Positions 52,124-61,662 of a stretch of DNA of 64,000 nucleotides are shown piece by piece. Source of the DNA: Pandoraea cepalis (GTDB lineage: Bacteria > Pseudomonadota > Gammaproteobacteria > Burkholderiales > Burkholderiaceae); assembly GCF_902459665.1 (NCBI RefSeq), contig NZ_CABPSL010000001.1:1-64000 (forward strand), given 5' to 3'. A program made the position numbers and the translations under genes. Positions within the stretch are counted from its first letter, which is position 1. The number at the start of each line of letters is the position of its first letter. Below the pieces are notes generated by a model. That model saw only the letters and a program-made list of their open reading frames with translations, did no database searches and had not been told where the DNA came from.

Positions 52124-53773
52124 GTGAAACACTGGTCGATCCGACATCGCATTCTGGCCAGTTTTGGCCTGATCATCGCCTTGATGGCCCTCATGGCCGG
52201 CATCGCCTTTACGCGGCTGATGACCATCCAGCAGGAGGCGATCAGCGTGGAGACCGACTCCACGCCCGGCCTGTACTACAGCACGATGCTGCGCGGCGCC
52301 TGGTTCGAGAGCTACCAGATGCTTCAGCAGGTCGTGTCCGTCGACGACAACGACAAGGCCCGAGCGAGCGATCTCGATGTGCTTCGCGCCGCCAATGGCA
52401 AGATCGACGACTGGATCAAGGAATACGGCACGACCGTCAACCGCAGCATCGACCGCGTCCAGTACGACGAGGTGCGCAGCGTGCGCCAGCAGTATGGCAG
52501 CGTCAGCAATCAGGTGCTCAAGCTGGTTGCCGACGGTCAGATCGCCGCGGCGCGTTCGATGGTGTCGGACCAGCTTTACCCGGAGTGGGGCCGCGGGCGC
52601 ACGGCGATCCAGCATCTGGTCGATACCAACAAGACCTTTGCCGACGAGTCGACTCACAATATTAGCCAGTCTGTGACGGCGGCTCAGGCAACGCTGCTCA
52701 TCACGCTGGTCGTGGCGCTCGCGTGCGCGTTGCTGTGCGGCTGGTTGCTGTTCCGCGCCATCAGTGTGCCGCTCGGGAGTGTCATGCAGATTCTGGAAGT
52801 GATGCGCTCGGGCGATCTGACGCAGCGTCTCGATCTGGACCGGCGCGACGAATTCGGCGCGCTGGAGGCGGGCTTCAACCGGATGACGGATGAACTCACG
52901 GGGCTGGTCGGACAGGCGCAGAAGTCGGCGTTGCAGGTAACGACGTCGGTGACCGAGATTGCCGCCACGTCGCGTGAGCAGCAAGCCACGGCCTCGGAGA
53001 CGGCGGCAACGACGACGGAAATCGGCGCGACCTCGCGCGAGATCTTCGCTACGTCGCGCGATCTGGCCCGCACCATGACCGAGGTCGCGGGCGTGGCCGA
53101 ACATGCGGCGTCGCTGGCGGGCACGGGGCACGTTGGCCTCACGCGCATGGAGGACGCCATGCGTCACGTCGTGGAGGCGGCGGGGTCGGTCAACGGCAAG
53201 CTCGGCATCCTCAACGAGAAGGCGGGCAACATCAATCAGGTCGTCACCACGATCACGAAGGTGGCCGACCAGACCAACCTGCTCTCGCTCAATGCGGCCA
53301 TCGAGGCCGAAAAGGCGGGCGAGTACGGACGCGGCTTTGCCGTGGTGGCGACCGAGATCCGGCGGCTGGCCGATCAGACGGCGGTGGCCACTTACGACAT
53401 CGAACAGATGATCAAGGAGATTCAATCGGCCGTGTCGGCCGGGGTGATGGGCATGGACAAGTTCACCGAGGAGGTGCGGCGCGGCATGGACGAGATGCGT
53501 CAGGTCGGCGATCAGCTCGCGCAGATCATCGCGCAGGTGCAAACGCTTTCGCCGCGCTTCCAGGTCGTCAATGAAGGCATGCAAGCGCAGGCGACCGGGG
53601 CCGAGCAGATCAATCAGGCGCTGGTGCAACTCTCCGAGGCGGCGCAGCAGACCGCCGAATCGCTGCAGCAATCGAGTCAGGCCATCGAAGAACTCAATCA
53701 CGTCGCCAACGGACTCAAGAGCGGCGTCTCGCGCTTCAAGGTGCAGACGCTGCCGCCCGTGGGGCTGGCGTGA
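52124..53773 (+). CDS. wspA: Surface-sensing methyl-accepting protein WspA
   Basis: 549-residue inner-membrane receptor that starts the Wsp pathway on surface contact or envelope stress. Helix 1 is about residues 12-30 ([19 protein letters not shown]). A four-helix periplasmic domain follows, helix 2 is about 190-212, then HAMP, then the signalling domain. The hairpin tip reads [20 protein letters not shown] followed by [18 protein letters not shown], the Wsp-type variant. GTG 52124 is chosen, not ATG 52100: it has GGGAG 6 bases upstream, and the product begins [14 protein letters not shown], like Pseudomonas WspA. First gene of a seven-gene operon. Confidence 0.94.
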   Translation: MKHWSIRHRILASFGLIIALMALMAGIAFTRLMTIQQEAISVETDSTPGLYYSTMLRGAWFESYQMLQQVVSVDDNDKARASDLDVLRAANGKIDDWIKEYGTTVNRSIDRVQYDEVRSVRQQYGSVSNQVLKLVADGQIAAARSMVSDQLYPEWGRGRTAIQHLVDTNKTFADESTHNISQSVTAAQATLLITLVVALACALLCGWLLFRAISVPLGSVMQILEVMRSGDLTQRLDLDRRDEFGALEAGFNRMTDELTGLVGQAQKSALQVTTSVTEIAATSREQQATASETAATTTEIGATSREIFATSRDLARTMTEVAGVAEHAASLAGTGHVGLTRMEDAMRHVVEAAGSVNGKLGILNEKAGNINQVVTTITKVADQTNLLSLNAAIEAEKAGEYGRGFAVVATEIRRLADQTAVATYDIEQMIKEIQSAVSAGVMGMDKFTEEVRRGMDEMRQVGDQLAQIIAQVQTLSPRFQVVNEGMQAQATGAEQINQALVQLSEAAQQTAESLQQSSQAIEELNHVANGLKSGVSRFKVQTLPPVGLA

Positions 53774-53808
53774 AGTAACGCGCCACTTCGTCATTCGCGG
53801 ACCTCGCC

Positions 53809-54297
53809 ATGTTGTTCCTGCGTTTCGCCATCGCGACCGATCACTACGTCATCGAAGCCAGTCAGGTGGCTGAGGTGCTGCCGTGGCTCGCGCTCAAGCA
53901 CCTGCCTGCCGCGCCGGCGTGGGTGGCCGGGGCCTTCAGCTATCGTGGCGAACCGGTGCCCGTTATCGACCTGACGCGGCTGGCCACGGGGGTGAGCGCG
54001 CCCGAGCGCCGATCCACGCGTCTGGTGCTCGTGCATTACCCGGCGCCCGGGCCCAATGCGCGCCGTCTCGGGGTGCGCGTCGAGCGCGCGACCGACACGT
54101 TGCGCGCCGACGCCTCGGCGTTCCAGGCGAGCGGTGTCGATCTGCCGGAAGGCCATTACCTCGGCCCCGTGCTCGACACCGACGACGGCCTCGTGCAGTG
54201 GGTGCGAATCGATCAACTGCTGACCGACGAGGCGCGCGCGCTGCTCTTCGACGCCGCGCGCGACGCGTTGGCCGAGACACCGGAGGCGTCGTCATGA
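53809..54297 (+). CDS. wspB: CheW-like coupling protein WspB
   Basis: 162-residue CheW-domain protein that links the WspA receptor to the kinase WspE. The CheW fold is visible as LFLRFAIATDHYVIEASQVA, VAGAFSYRGEPVPVIDLTRL and RLVLVHYPAPG, ending with VQWVRIDQLL. It follows wspA by 35 bp, and its stop overlaps the wspC start by 4 bp (ATGA). Confidence 0.9.
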   Translation: MLFLRFAIATDHYVIEASQVAEVLPWLALKHLPAAPAWVAGAFSYRGEPVPVIDLTRLATGVSAPERRSTRLVLVHYPAPGPNARRLGVRVERATDTLRADASAFQASGVDLPEGHYLGPVLDTDDGLVQWVRIDQLLTDEARALLFDAARDALAETPEASS

Positions 54298-55772
54298 GCC
54301 GTGTCCACGACATCGAACGCCTGCTGCGCGAGACCATGGGGCTCGACGCGCAAACGCTCGGGGCGCATGCCATCGAGCGTGCCGTGCGCGCGCGGCTTGC
54401 CGCGCTCCCACCCGAGATGCAAGACGCACCCGCCTATTCTCAATACTGGCAATGGCTGCAGCAATCGCCGCAGGAGCTTCAGGCGTTGATCGAAGCGGTC
54501 GTCGTGCCCGAGACATGGTTCTTCCGGCATCGCGAGGCGTTCACGGTGCTGGGGCAGTTGGCGCGCGACGAACGGGCCACGCGACGCGGCACGGTGCGTG
54601 AAGGCCAGCCGCTGAGGCTGTTGAGCCTGCCGTGTGCCACGGGCGAGGAACCCTACTCGATGGCCATGGCGATGTTCGACGCGGGGTTCGGTGCCAGCGA
54701 TTTCACCGTCGACGCGCTCGATATCAGTGAACGTGGACTTGCCCTCGCGCGTGAGGGGCGCTACGGTCGCAACTCGTTTCGCGGCCCGCCCGAATCGCTG
54801 TCGTTTCGCGAACGCTATTTCACGCCGGATGACGACGGCTATCGCGTCGTCGGGGCGCTGAGCACGCAGGTGCGCTGGCACGCGGGCAATCTGTTCGATG
54901 CCACGCTGGTCGATCGGCTGGGCACGTTCGACTTCGTGTTCTTCCGCAACGTGCTGATCTACTTCGACCGCGAAGGACAGCGCCGGGCGATCGCCGCGCT
55001 CGAACGCCTCATGCGGATGGGCGCGACACTCTTCGCCGGGCCGGCGGAAGGCGGCACATTGACCAGCAATGGCTTGACGTCGACCGGACACGTGCAGGCG
55101 TTCGCGTTTCGCGTTGCCGGGCCGGTGCGCGACGTGGTGCCACCACCCGTCGGCGTGTCGCGCATTGCGGGAACGCTCGAATCGTTCAACACAATGCCGC
55201 CGGTGAGTGCCGTCGACGCTGCGGCGCAGCGACGCGCCGAGGGTCGGTTCGTGGCCCATGTCGGTCTCACGGGCACGCCTGCCCCGCTGCAGGCGAGGCC
55301 GAACGTTGTGGCGAAGCCGCCCGCAGCGCCCCGCGCCGCTGTTGCGGCTGCGTCCGCTACCGCTGCTGCCGCTGCGTCCAATGCCGCTGCCGTCGATGCG
55401 CAACTCGAACAGGCGCGCGTGGCGGCCGACGCGGGCGATTTTGTGCGCGCCGTCGCATTGTGCCGCACCGTGCTTGCGACCGATCGTGCGAACGCGCAGG
55501 CCGAGTATCTGCTCGGCTTGGTCGAAGACGCGCGGGGCGATGCCCAGGGCGCACTCGTCCATTATCGTCGTGCGCTGTATCTCGACCCGGGACATTACGA
55601 AGCGCTTGTGCATTGCGCGGCACAACTCGACGCGCGCGGCGATGCCGCCGGCGCGCGTCGTCTGCTCGAACGTGCTGAACGTGCCGAACGCACGGATGCC
55701 ACCCAACGCAAGGCGACAACGTCGAGTGCATCGCCTGACAACGTGCCGCGTGACGGGACCCGACATCGATGA
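54294..55772 (+). CDS. wspC: CheR-type methyltransferase WspC with TPR tail
   Basis: 492-residue methyltransferase that methylates WspA glutamates with S-adenosylmethionine and tunes the receptor. The N-terminal CheR domain (about residues 1-270) has VVPETWFFRHREAFTVLGQL, the SAM loop LPCATGEEPYSMAMAMFDAG and the conserved FFRNVLIYFDREGQRRAIAA. An Ala-rich linker (residues about 340-365) leads to tetratricopeptide-like helices (ALVHYRRALYLDPGHYEALV, AGARRLLERAERAE), as in other WspC proteins. Both ends overlap neighbours by 4 bp, indicating translational coupling. Loss of this protein normally keeps the pathway off. Confidence 0.93.
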   Translation: MSRVHDIERLLRETMGLDAQTLGAHAIERAVRARLAALPPEMQDAPAYSQYWQWLQQSPQELQALIEAVVVPETWFFRHREAFTVLGQLARDERATRRGTVREGQPLRLLSLPCATGEEPYSMAMAMFDAGFGASDFTVDALDISERGLALAREGRYGRNSFRGPPESLSFRERYFTPDDDGYRVVGALSTQVRWHAGNLFDATLVDRLGTFDFVFFRNVLIYFDREGQRRAIAALERLMRMGATLFAGPAEGGTLTSNGLTSTGHVQAFAFRVAGPVRDVVPPPVGVSRIAGTLESFNTMPPVSAVDAAAQRRAEGRFVAHVGLTGTPAPLQARPNVVAKPPAAPRAAVAAASATAAAAASNAAAVDAQLEQARVAADAGDFVRAVALCRTVLATDRANAQAEYLLGLVEDARGDAQGALVHYRRALYLDPGHYEALVHCAAQLDARGDAAGARRLLERAERAERTDATQRKATTSSASPDNVPRDGTRHR

Positions 55773-56422
55773 CAAATCGCGACTTCGTGCACGAGGCCGA
55801 TTCGGTGTCCGACGCACGCCACCCGAATTCCCCAGCGCCCTCGCACGCCGGTGCGTTGCACCGCCAGGCGGCCGAACTGCTCGATCGTCTGCCGGTCGTG
55901 CCGGTTGACCCGGCCCCGTGGCGCGCTGCGGTGGGTCGCGAGGCGGCGGCGCGCGGCACGCCGCTGTTGCTCTTCCGTCTGGGCGACGAATGGCTCGCGC
56001 TACCGGCGTCGGCCATCGAATCCGTGGCGCCGATGTGCGGCTGGCATTCGGTGCCCGGACACCGTCAACCCGCCTGCCTCGGATTGGTCAACCTGCGCGG
56101 CGCGCTCGTGCCGTGCGTGTCCTTGGAAGCCTTGCTCGGCGTGCAATCGGTCCCGCGCGCCGAGACGGCCCCGTCGAATGCGCTGCGCGCGAGCGCGTCG
56201 CGCCTGCTGGCGCTGCGCCACGGTCACCACTTGAGCGCGTTTCCCGTGGCCGAGGTGCATGGCACGGTCACGCCCGCCCGCGAAGCGCTTGGCGCGGTGC
56301 CCTCGACGGCGTTCGGTGCGAGCGACGGCCTGGCGGTCGCCGTGTTGCCCTGGCGCGAGCACGTTGTCGGCGTGCTGGATCCGTTGCGTGTGGGTGCGGC
56401 ATTCGACAGGAGCCTCGCATGA
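55769..56422 (+). CDS. wspD: CheW-like coupling protein WspD
   Basis: 217-residue second CheW-domain protein of the Wsp complex. The N-terminal 50 residues (HRQAAELLDRLPVVPVDPAPW region) are specific to WspD. The CheW core is LLLFRLGDEWLALPASAIES, LGLVNLRGALVPCVSLEALL and RLLALRHGHHLSAFPVAEVH. With WspB it holds receptor arrays and WspE together. Start and stop overlap wspC and wspE by 4 bp each. Confidence 0.9.
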   Translation: MTNRDFVHEADSVSDARHPNSPAPSHAGALHRQAAELLDRLPVVPVDPAPWRAAVGREAAARGTPLLLFRLGDEWLALPASAIESVAPMCGWHSVPGHRQPACLGLVNLRGALVPCVSLEALLGVQSVPRAETAPSNALRASASRLLALRHGHHLSAFPVAEVHGTVTPAREALGAVPSTAFGASDGLAVAVLPWREHVVGVLDPLRVGAAFDRSLA

Positions 56423-58842
56423 GCGACGACCTGCACGACGCCACGCTGCTTGATCTGTTCCGCATGGAAACGCAGACGCAGGCGCAAGTGCTCGGCGATG
56501 GATTGCTGGCGCTCGAGCGCGCGCCGACCGACGCGTCGCGGCTCGAAGCCTGCATGCGGGCCGCGCATTCGCTCAAGGGGGCGGCGCGTATCGTGGGCGT
56601 CGACGCCGGCGTGGCGCTCGCCCACGTGCTCGAAGATGCCTTCGTCGCGGCACAACGCGGCGCCCTTCTGCTCGACGCAACGCTCATCGACCGCTTGCTG
56701 CAGGGTGTCGATCTGCTCATGCGTCTGGCGCATCCGCCGGGCCGCGATCCGAACTGGGCGCAGGGCGCGGGCAAAGCGGAAATCGACGCCTTCGTCACGT
56801 CGTTCACCGGGCAGCTCGCCACGTTGACGAGTGAAGCGGTGCAGACGCCCGCCCATGCCGCCCCCGTGAGCGCCGCGACGCCCACGCCGTCGGCCGAACC
56901 CACGGCATTCGATTACGCCAGTTACGGCATGCCGACGTCGGCGACACCGCCCGCGCCCGACGCCATGACGATCGCCGCGCCCGTATCGCCGGCGTCGCCG
57001 GCCCCGCCCGGCCCGCCCGAGCCCTACGACGTGCGCGACAACGACGACACGACCAACGACAATGACGTCGCCGACCCCGCGTCGCGCGCGTTGCGTGTGT
57101 CGGCGGACAATCTGAACCGACTGCTGCGACTCTCCAGCGAAGGGTTGGTGGCGTCGCGCTGGACGCAGCCGTTCGCGCAGTCGTTGCAGCGGCTCAAGCG
57201 TCATCAGCATGAGGCGGGCGATGCATTGGACCGCGTGAGCTCGGCGCTTGCGCAAGTGGTGGATCGTTCCGATGAAGACCGTCAGGTGTTGCTCGCGGCG
57301 CTGGCCGATCTGCGGCGCGCACTGAGCGTCGGCGGGCAGTTGTTGGCCGAGCAGATGCACGAGCTGGACGAGTTCGATCGGCGCTCGACGCAACTGTCGC
57401 AGCGGCTGTACGACGAAGCGCTCGCGTGCCGGATGCGTCCGCTCGACGACCGGCTGGGCGGATTTGCGCGCATGGTGCGCGACCTGGGCCGCTCGCTCGG
57501 CAAGCCAGCGCGGCTGGAGATTCGTGGCGCGCATACGCCGGTCGACCGCGACATTCTCGATCAGCTTGAAGCGCCACTCGGCCATTTGCTGCGCAATGCC
57601 GTCGACCACGGATTGGAGCGCCCGACCGAGCGCGCGGCGGCGGGCAAGCCGGCCGAGGGCGTTATCACGCTCAGCGCGCGGCACAGCGCGGGGCTGTTGC
57701 TTGTGAGCGTAGCGGACGACGGTGCGGGCATCGATCTCGAGCGCGTGCGACGGGCGGTGGTCGCGCGCGGGCTGGCTGCGCCGGACACGGCACAGCGGCT
57801 CGACGACAGCGAGCTGCTCGAATTCCTGATGCTGCCCGGCTTCACGCTGCGCGATACGGTGACGGATGTCTCCGGACGCGGCGTTGGACTCGACGCGGTG
57901 CGGGCGATGGTGGCGACGGTGCGCGGCACCGTGCGCATCGAGCACACGCCGGGGCGCGGCACGAAAGTCATTCTGCAGTTGCCGCTCACGCTCTCCGTGG
58001 TGCGCAGCCTGCTCGTGGAGATCGCGGGCGAGCCGTATGCGTTGCCGCTCGCGAACCTGTCGCGCACGCTGGCGCTCCCGCAAGAGCACATCGCTGTGCT
58101 CGAGGGGCGTCCGCACTTCACGCTCGACGGCAAGCAGATCGGACTCGTGAGTGCGCAGCAAGTCCTGTGCGGCAGTGCGCCGGTCGCGGTGGCGGGGGAT
58201 CAACCGGTGGTCGTGTTCGGCGACGGCGACGCGCGTTACGGGCTGGCCGTCGACAAGTTCCTGGGCGAGCGCATGCTCGTCGTGCAACCGCTCGACACCC
58301 GGCTCGGCAAGGTACCCAATATTGCCGCCGGGGCGCTCACGGAAGACGGCGCCCCGTTGCTCATCATCGACACGGCCGATCTGGTGCGCTCCATTGCCAA
58401 GGCGGTGGAGCTGGGGTCGCTCGAACGGGTGCCGGTGCGCGCCGCCCAGGCGAGCGGACGTGCCAGCAAGCGCGTGCTCGTCGTCGACGATTCGTTGACC
58501 GTGCGCGAACTCGAACGCAAACTGCTGGCCGCGCGCGGCTATGAGGTGCGCGTCGCCGTCGACGGTATGGAGGGTTGGAATGCCGTGCGCAGCGAGACGT
58601 TCGATATGGTGATTACCGACGTCGACATGCCGCGCATGGACGGCGTGGAACTGGTCACGCTCATCAAGCGCGACGCGCGTACGGCAGCGTTGCCGGTCAT
58701 GATCGTGTCTTACAAGGATCGTGAGGAGGATCGACAGCGCGGACTCGATGCCGGCGCCGATTATTACCTCGCGAAAGGCAGCTTTCACGACGACGCGTTG
58801 TTGCGCGCCGTGGTGGACCTCATCGGGGAGCCGGGGTCATGA
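56419..58842 (+). CDS. wspE: Hybrid histidine kinase WspE (CheA-REC)
   Basis: 807-residue cytosolic kinase that phosphorylates WspR and WspF. Order of domains: HPt with His 50 (MRAAHSLKGAARIVG), a Pro/Ala-rich linker (about 140-225), dimerisation helices, the ATPase domain (LLRNAVDHGLERPTERAAAG, SVADDGAGIDLERVR, DVSGRGVGLDAVRAMV, GRGTKVILQLPLTLS), a CheW-like domain, and a C-terminal receiver with phosphoacceptor Asp 734 (MVITDVDMPRMDG). All key motifs are intact. Overlaps wspD and wspF by 4 bp. Confidence 0.95.
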   Translation: MSDDLHDATLLDLFRMETQTQAQVLGDGLLALERAPTDASRLEACMRAAHSLKGAARIVGVDAGVALAHVLEDAFVAAQRGALLLDATLIDRLLQGVDLLMRLAHPPGRDPNWAQGAGKAEIDAFVTSFTGQLATLTSEAVQTPAHAAPVSAATPTPSAEPTAFDYASYGMPTSATPPAPDAMTIAAPVSPASPAPPGPPEPYDVRDNDDTTNDNDVADPASRALRVSADNLNRLLRLSSEGLVASRWTQPFAQSLQRLKRHQHEAGDALDRVSSALAQVVDRSDEDRQVLLAALADLRRALSVGGQLLAEQMHELDEFDRRSTQLSQRLYDEALACRMRPLDDRLGGFARMVRDLGRSLGKPARLEIRGAHTPVDRDILDQLEAPLGHLLRNAVDHGLERPTERAAAGKPAEGVITLSARHSAGLLLVSVADDGAGIDLERVRRAVVARGLAAPDTAQRLDDSELLEFLMLPGFTLRDTVTDVSGRGVGLDAVRAMVATVRGTVRIEHTPGRGTKVILQLPLTLSVVRSLLVEIAGEPYALPLANLSRTLALPQEHIAVLEGRPHFTLDGKQIGLVSAQQVLCGSAPVAVAGDQPVVVFGDGDARYGLAVDKFLGERMLVVQPLDTRLGKVPNIAAGALTEDGAPLLIIDTADLVRSIAKAVELGSLERVPVRAAQASGRASKRVLVVDDSLTVRELERKLLAARGYEVRVAVDGMEGWNAVRSETFDMVITDVDMPRMDGVELVTLIKRDARTAALPVMIVSYKDREEDRQRGLDAGADYYLAKGSFHDDALLRAVVDLIGEPGS

Positions 58843-59849
58843 GGATTGGGATCGTCAACGATTCGAGCATCGCCGTCGAGGCGCTGCGTCGCACGCTCGC
58901 GCAACGACCGGGGTTCGACGTGGCATGGGTGGCGCACGATGGGGCACAGGCGGTGTCGATGTGCACGCCCACCCCGCCGGACCTCGTGCTGATGGATCTC
59001 GTCATGCCCGTGATGGACGGCGTGGCGGCCACGCGTGAGATCATGCGGCGCTCGCCCTGTCCGATTCTCATCGTGACGTCGGACGTGGGTCATCATGCGA
59101 GTCTCGTGTTCGACGCGATGGGCGCCGGCGCGCTGGATGCCGTCGACACGCCGGTGCTCGGCGGTACGGATCGGGCGCGGCCGGCATCGTCGCTGCTGGC
59201 GAAGATCGAGGCCATCGCGGCCCAGCAGGCCGACGCGCGTCTGCCGCAGCCGAGCGCCGCACCACCGCGTGCGCCTGCGAGGACCGACATGCTGGTCGCC
59301 ATCGGGGCGTCCGCCGGCGGGCCCGCGGCACTCGCCGCGTTGCTGGGGCGATTGCCGGTGAACTTTGGCGCGGGCGTGGTCGTCGTACAGCACGTGGACG
59401 AAGCGTTTGCCCCGGGCATGGCGGACTGGCTCGATCAGCAGACGCCGCTCACCGTGCGCTTGGCGCGAGCGGGCGAGCGTCCGAGCGCCGGCGTGGTGCT
59501 GCTCGCGGGCGGCAATCGACATCTGCGCGTGGACGCGAGTGGCCGATGCGCGTTTACCGACGACCCGACGGACGCGGTGTATCGTCCGTCCATCGACGTT
59601 TTCCTGCAAAGCGTGGCCGAGAACTGGCGCGCGCGCGCGGTGGGCGTGCTGCTCACGGGCATGGGCCGCGACGGCGCGGCCGGGCTCGGCGCCATGCGCG
59701 CGCAGGGCTTTATCACGATTGCGCAGGATCGCGAGACGAGTGCGGTGTATGGCATGCCCAAAGCGGCGGCAGAGGCCGGTGCGGCGTCGCAGATTCTGCC
59801 GCTGGCGAGCATTGCGCCGCAACTGGTGACGCTATTTGGAACGGTATGA
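58839..59849 (+). CDS. wspF: CheB-type methylesterase WspF
   Basis: 336-residue response regulator/methylesterase that removes methyl groups from WspA and so damps signalling. Mutations inactivating wspF in Pseudomonas lock the pathway on and give wrinkly colonies. The N-terminal receiver has the phosphoacceptor Asp 53 (LVLMDLVMPVMDG). The C-terminal CheB domain has the Ser of AIGASAGGPAALAALL, the His of VVVVQHVDEAFAPG and the Asp of LTGMGRDGAAGL, so the triad is complete. It ends 13 bp before wspR. The gene looks intact here, so no constitutive activation is expected from it. Confidence 0.95.
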   Translation: MRIGIVNDSSIAVEALRRTLAQRPGFDVAWVAHDGAQAVSMCTPTPPDLVLMDLVMPVMDGVAATREIMRRSPCPILIVTSDVGHHASLVFDAMGAGALDAVDTPVLGGTDRARPASSLLAKIEAIAAQQADARLPQPSAAPPRAPARTDMLVAIGASAGGPAALAALLGRLPVNFGAGVVVVQHVDEAFAPGMADWLDQQTPLTVRLARAGERPSAGVVLLAGGNRHLRVDASGRCAFTDDPTDAVYRPSIDVFLQSVAENWRARAVGVLLTGMGRDGAAGLGAMRAQGFITIAQDRETSAVYGMPKAAAEAGAASQILPLASIAPQLVTLFGTV

Positions 59850-59862
59850 CAGGACGCAAAAC

Positions 59863-60906
59863 ATGACGATAACGCCACGCCCCCCCAAGCCGGTCGCGCA
59901 AGCGGCGGGCGCCGAAAGCAGCCTGAACGAATCATCGGCGATGGTGTTGCTCGTTGATGACCAGGCGATGGTCGGTGAAGCGATTCGCCGCGCGCTCGCG
60001 GGGGAGGCGAACATCGACTTCCACTATTGTTCGAGTCCGGAGGATGCGCAACGCGTGGCGGAAACCACGCGTCCGACCGTCATCCTGCAAGATCTCGTGA
60101 TGCCGGGCACCGACGGTTTGTCGCTGGTGAGGCAGTATCGTGCCAGTCCGCTCACGCGCGACATTCCGATCATCGTGCTCTCGACGAAGGAAGAGTCGAC
60201 CATCAAGCGCGAAGCATTCGCGGCGGGCGCCAACGACTATCTGGTCAAGCTGCCCGACCCCATCGAACTGATCGCGCGCATTCGCTATCACTCGCGCTCG
60301 TACATGAACCTGCTGCAGCGCGACGAGGCGTACCGCGCGCTGCGCGAGAGTCAGCAGCAGTTGCTGGAGACGAATCTCGAACTGCAGCGGCTTACGCATT
60401 CCGATGGCCTGACCGGGTTGGCAAATCGCCGCTATTTCGACGAGTACTTCAGCGCGGAATGGCGCCGCGCGCTGCGCGAGCAACGCGAGATGGCGTTGCT
60501 CATGATCGACGTCGACAATTTCAAGATCTATAACGATACGTATGGCCACATCGCAGGCGACGACGTCCTGCGCCGCGTCGCCACCACGATTGCCGATGCG
60601 GCGTCGCGTCCGGCCGATCTCGCCGCGCGCTTCGGCGGCGAGGAGTTCGTGATCGTGCTGCCGAACACGACGGCGAGTGGCGCGGCCCTGATCGCCGAGA
60701 AGGTGCGCGCGCAGATCGATGCGATGGCGATTCCGCACATCGGCTCGGCCAACGGCCAGCACGTCACCGTCAGTATCGGCGGCGCGTCGTTGGTGCCGCG
60801 CACCCACATGGCGTCAACCTCATTGATCGAATCGGCGGATCTGGCGCTCTACCGCGCCAAGCAACTGGGCAAGAATCGCGTGGAGATGCAGCCGGGCGCT
60901 TCCTGA
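59863..60906 (+). CDS. wspR: Diguanylate cyclase response regulator WspR
   Basis: 347-residue output protein that makes c-di-GMP when phosphorylated by WspE. The receiver domain has phosphoacceptor Asp 77 (VILQDLVMPGTDG). A coiled-coil linker (RALRESQQQLLETNLELQRL) leads to the GGDEF domain. The active site is GGEEF at 258-262, with LMIDVDNFKIYNDTYGHIAG upstream. The inhibitory I-site RPAD (Arg 249-Asp 252) is intact, so the product can limit its own synthesis. ATG 59863 has AGGA about 9 bases upstream; a TTG at 59836 inside wspF is less likely. Confidence 0.95.
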   Translation: MTITPRPPKPVAQAAGAESSLNESSAMVLLVDDQAMVGEAIRRALAGEANIDFHYCSSPEDAQRVAETTRPTVILQDLVMPGTDGLSLVRQYRASPLTRDIPIIVLSTKEESTIKREAFAAGANDYLVKLPDPIELIARIRYHSRSYMNLLQRDEAYRALRESQQQLLETNLELQRLTHSDGLTGLANRRYFDEYFSAEWRRALREQREMALLMIDVDNFKIYNDTYGHIAGDDVLRRVATTIADAASRPADLAARFGGEEFVIVLPNTTASGAALIAEKVRAQIDAMAIPHIGSANGQHVTVSIGGASLVPRTHMASTSLIESADLALYRAKQLGKNRVEMQPGAS

Positions 60907-60924
60907 ACCTGCTGAGGAGGGTAC

Positions 60925-61662
60925 ATGATCTTCGAGCTGTTCTATTGGCCGGGCCTGCAAGGGCGCGGGGAATTTGTCCGCCTCGCCTTCGAGGCCACCG
61001 GCACGCCGTACGTAGAGATCGTGCAGGGCGACGCGCCCGGGCAGGGCATGGAAGGCCTGATGCGCACGATGGACGACCCGGCTTGCCAGGATCCGCCCTA
61101 CGCACCGCCTTTCCTGCGCGTGGGCGACGAATTGATCGGGCAGACGGCGAACATTCTCGCGTATCTCGGGCCGCAGCTCGGTCTGGTGGGCGAGTCACCG
61201 CGTGCGCGACGTTGGGTCAACCAGTTGCAGCTCACACTGGCCGATCTCGTGGTCGAGGTACACGACAGCCATCATCCCATCGCGAGCCGCTTGTACTACA
61301 GTCAGCAGCGCACGGAAGCGCGCAAGCGCACGGCGGACCTCATCGAGTACCGCCTGCCTAAATTCTTTGCGTACTTCGAGCGCGTACTGGCGAACAATCC
61401 ACACGCGGGCGGCTGGCTTTCCGAAGGGGCGATGTCGTACGCCGATCTCTCGCTCTTCCAGGTGATCGCCGGGCTGGACTACGCGTTTCCGCGCGCGATG
61501 TCGGGATTTGCCAAGGCGTTCCCGCGCTGCCAGGCGGTACGCGACGCCGTGGCGCGCGTGCCACGCGTCGCGGCCTACCTGAAGTCGCCGCGCCGCATTC
61601 CGTTCAACACCACGGGCATCTTCCGTCACTACAAGGCACTGGACCGCGCCTCGCCGTTCTGA
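60925..61662 (+). CDS. Glutathione S-transferase family protein
   Basis: 245-residue cytosolic protein with a GST fold. The N-terminal thioredoxin-like domain begins FELFYWPGLQGRGEFVRLAF and ends with DELIGQTANILAYLGPQLGL, where the cis-Pro and Ser/Thr-type glutathione-binding positions are expected. The C-terminal helical domain contains LPKFFAYFERVLANNPHAGG, WLSEGAMSYADLSLFQVIAG (the N-capping Asp motif) and ARVPRVAAYLKSPRRIPFNT. The ribosome site GAGGAGG is strong. It begins 18 bp after wspR and could be read through from the operon, which is not usual for Wsp. Its end overlaps the convergent GNAT gene by 34 bp. Confidence 0.88.
   Translation: MIFELFYWPGLQGRGEFVRLAFEATGTPYVEIVQGDAPGQGMEGLMRTMDDPACQDPPYAPPFLRVGDELIGQTANILAYLGPQLGLVGESPRARRWVNQLQLTLADLVVEVHDSHHPIASRLYYSQQRTEARKRTADLIEYRLPKFFAYFERVLANNPHAGGWLSEGAMSYADLSLFQVIAGLDYAFPRAMSGFAKAFPRCQAVRDAVARVPRVAAYLKSPRRIPFNTTGIFRHYKALDRASPF

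Noticed and set aside
56224-58788. An 854-codon open frame opposite wspE
   Set aside because: Same reason: composition shadow of a gene with clear kinase motifs.
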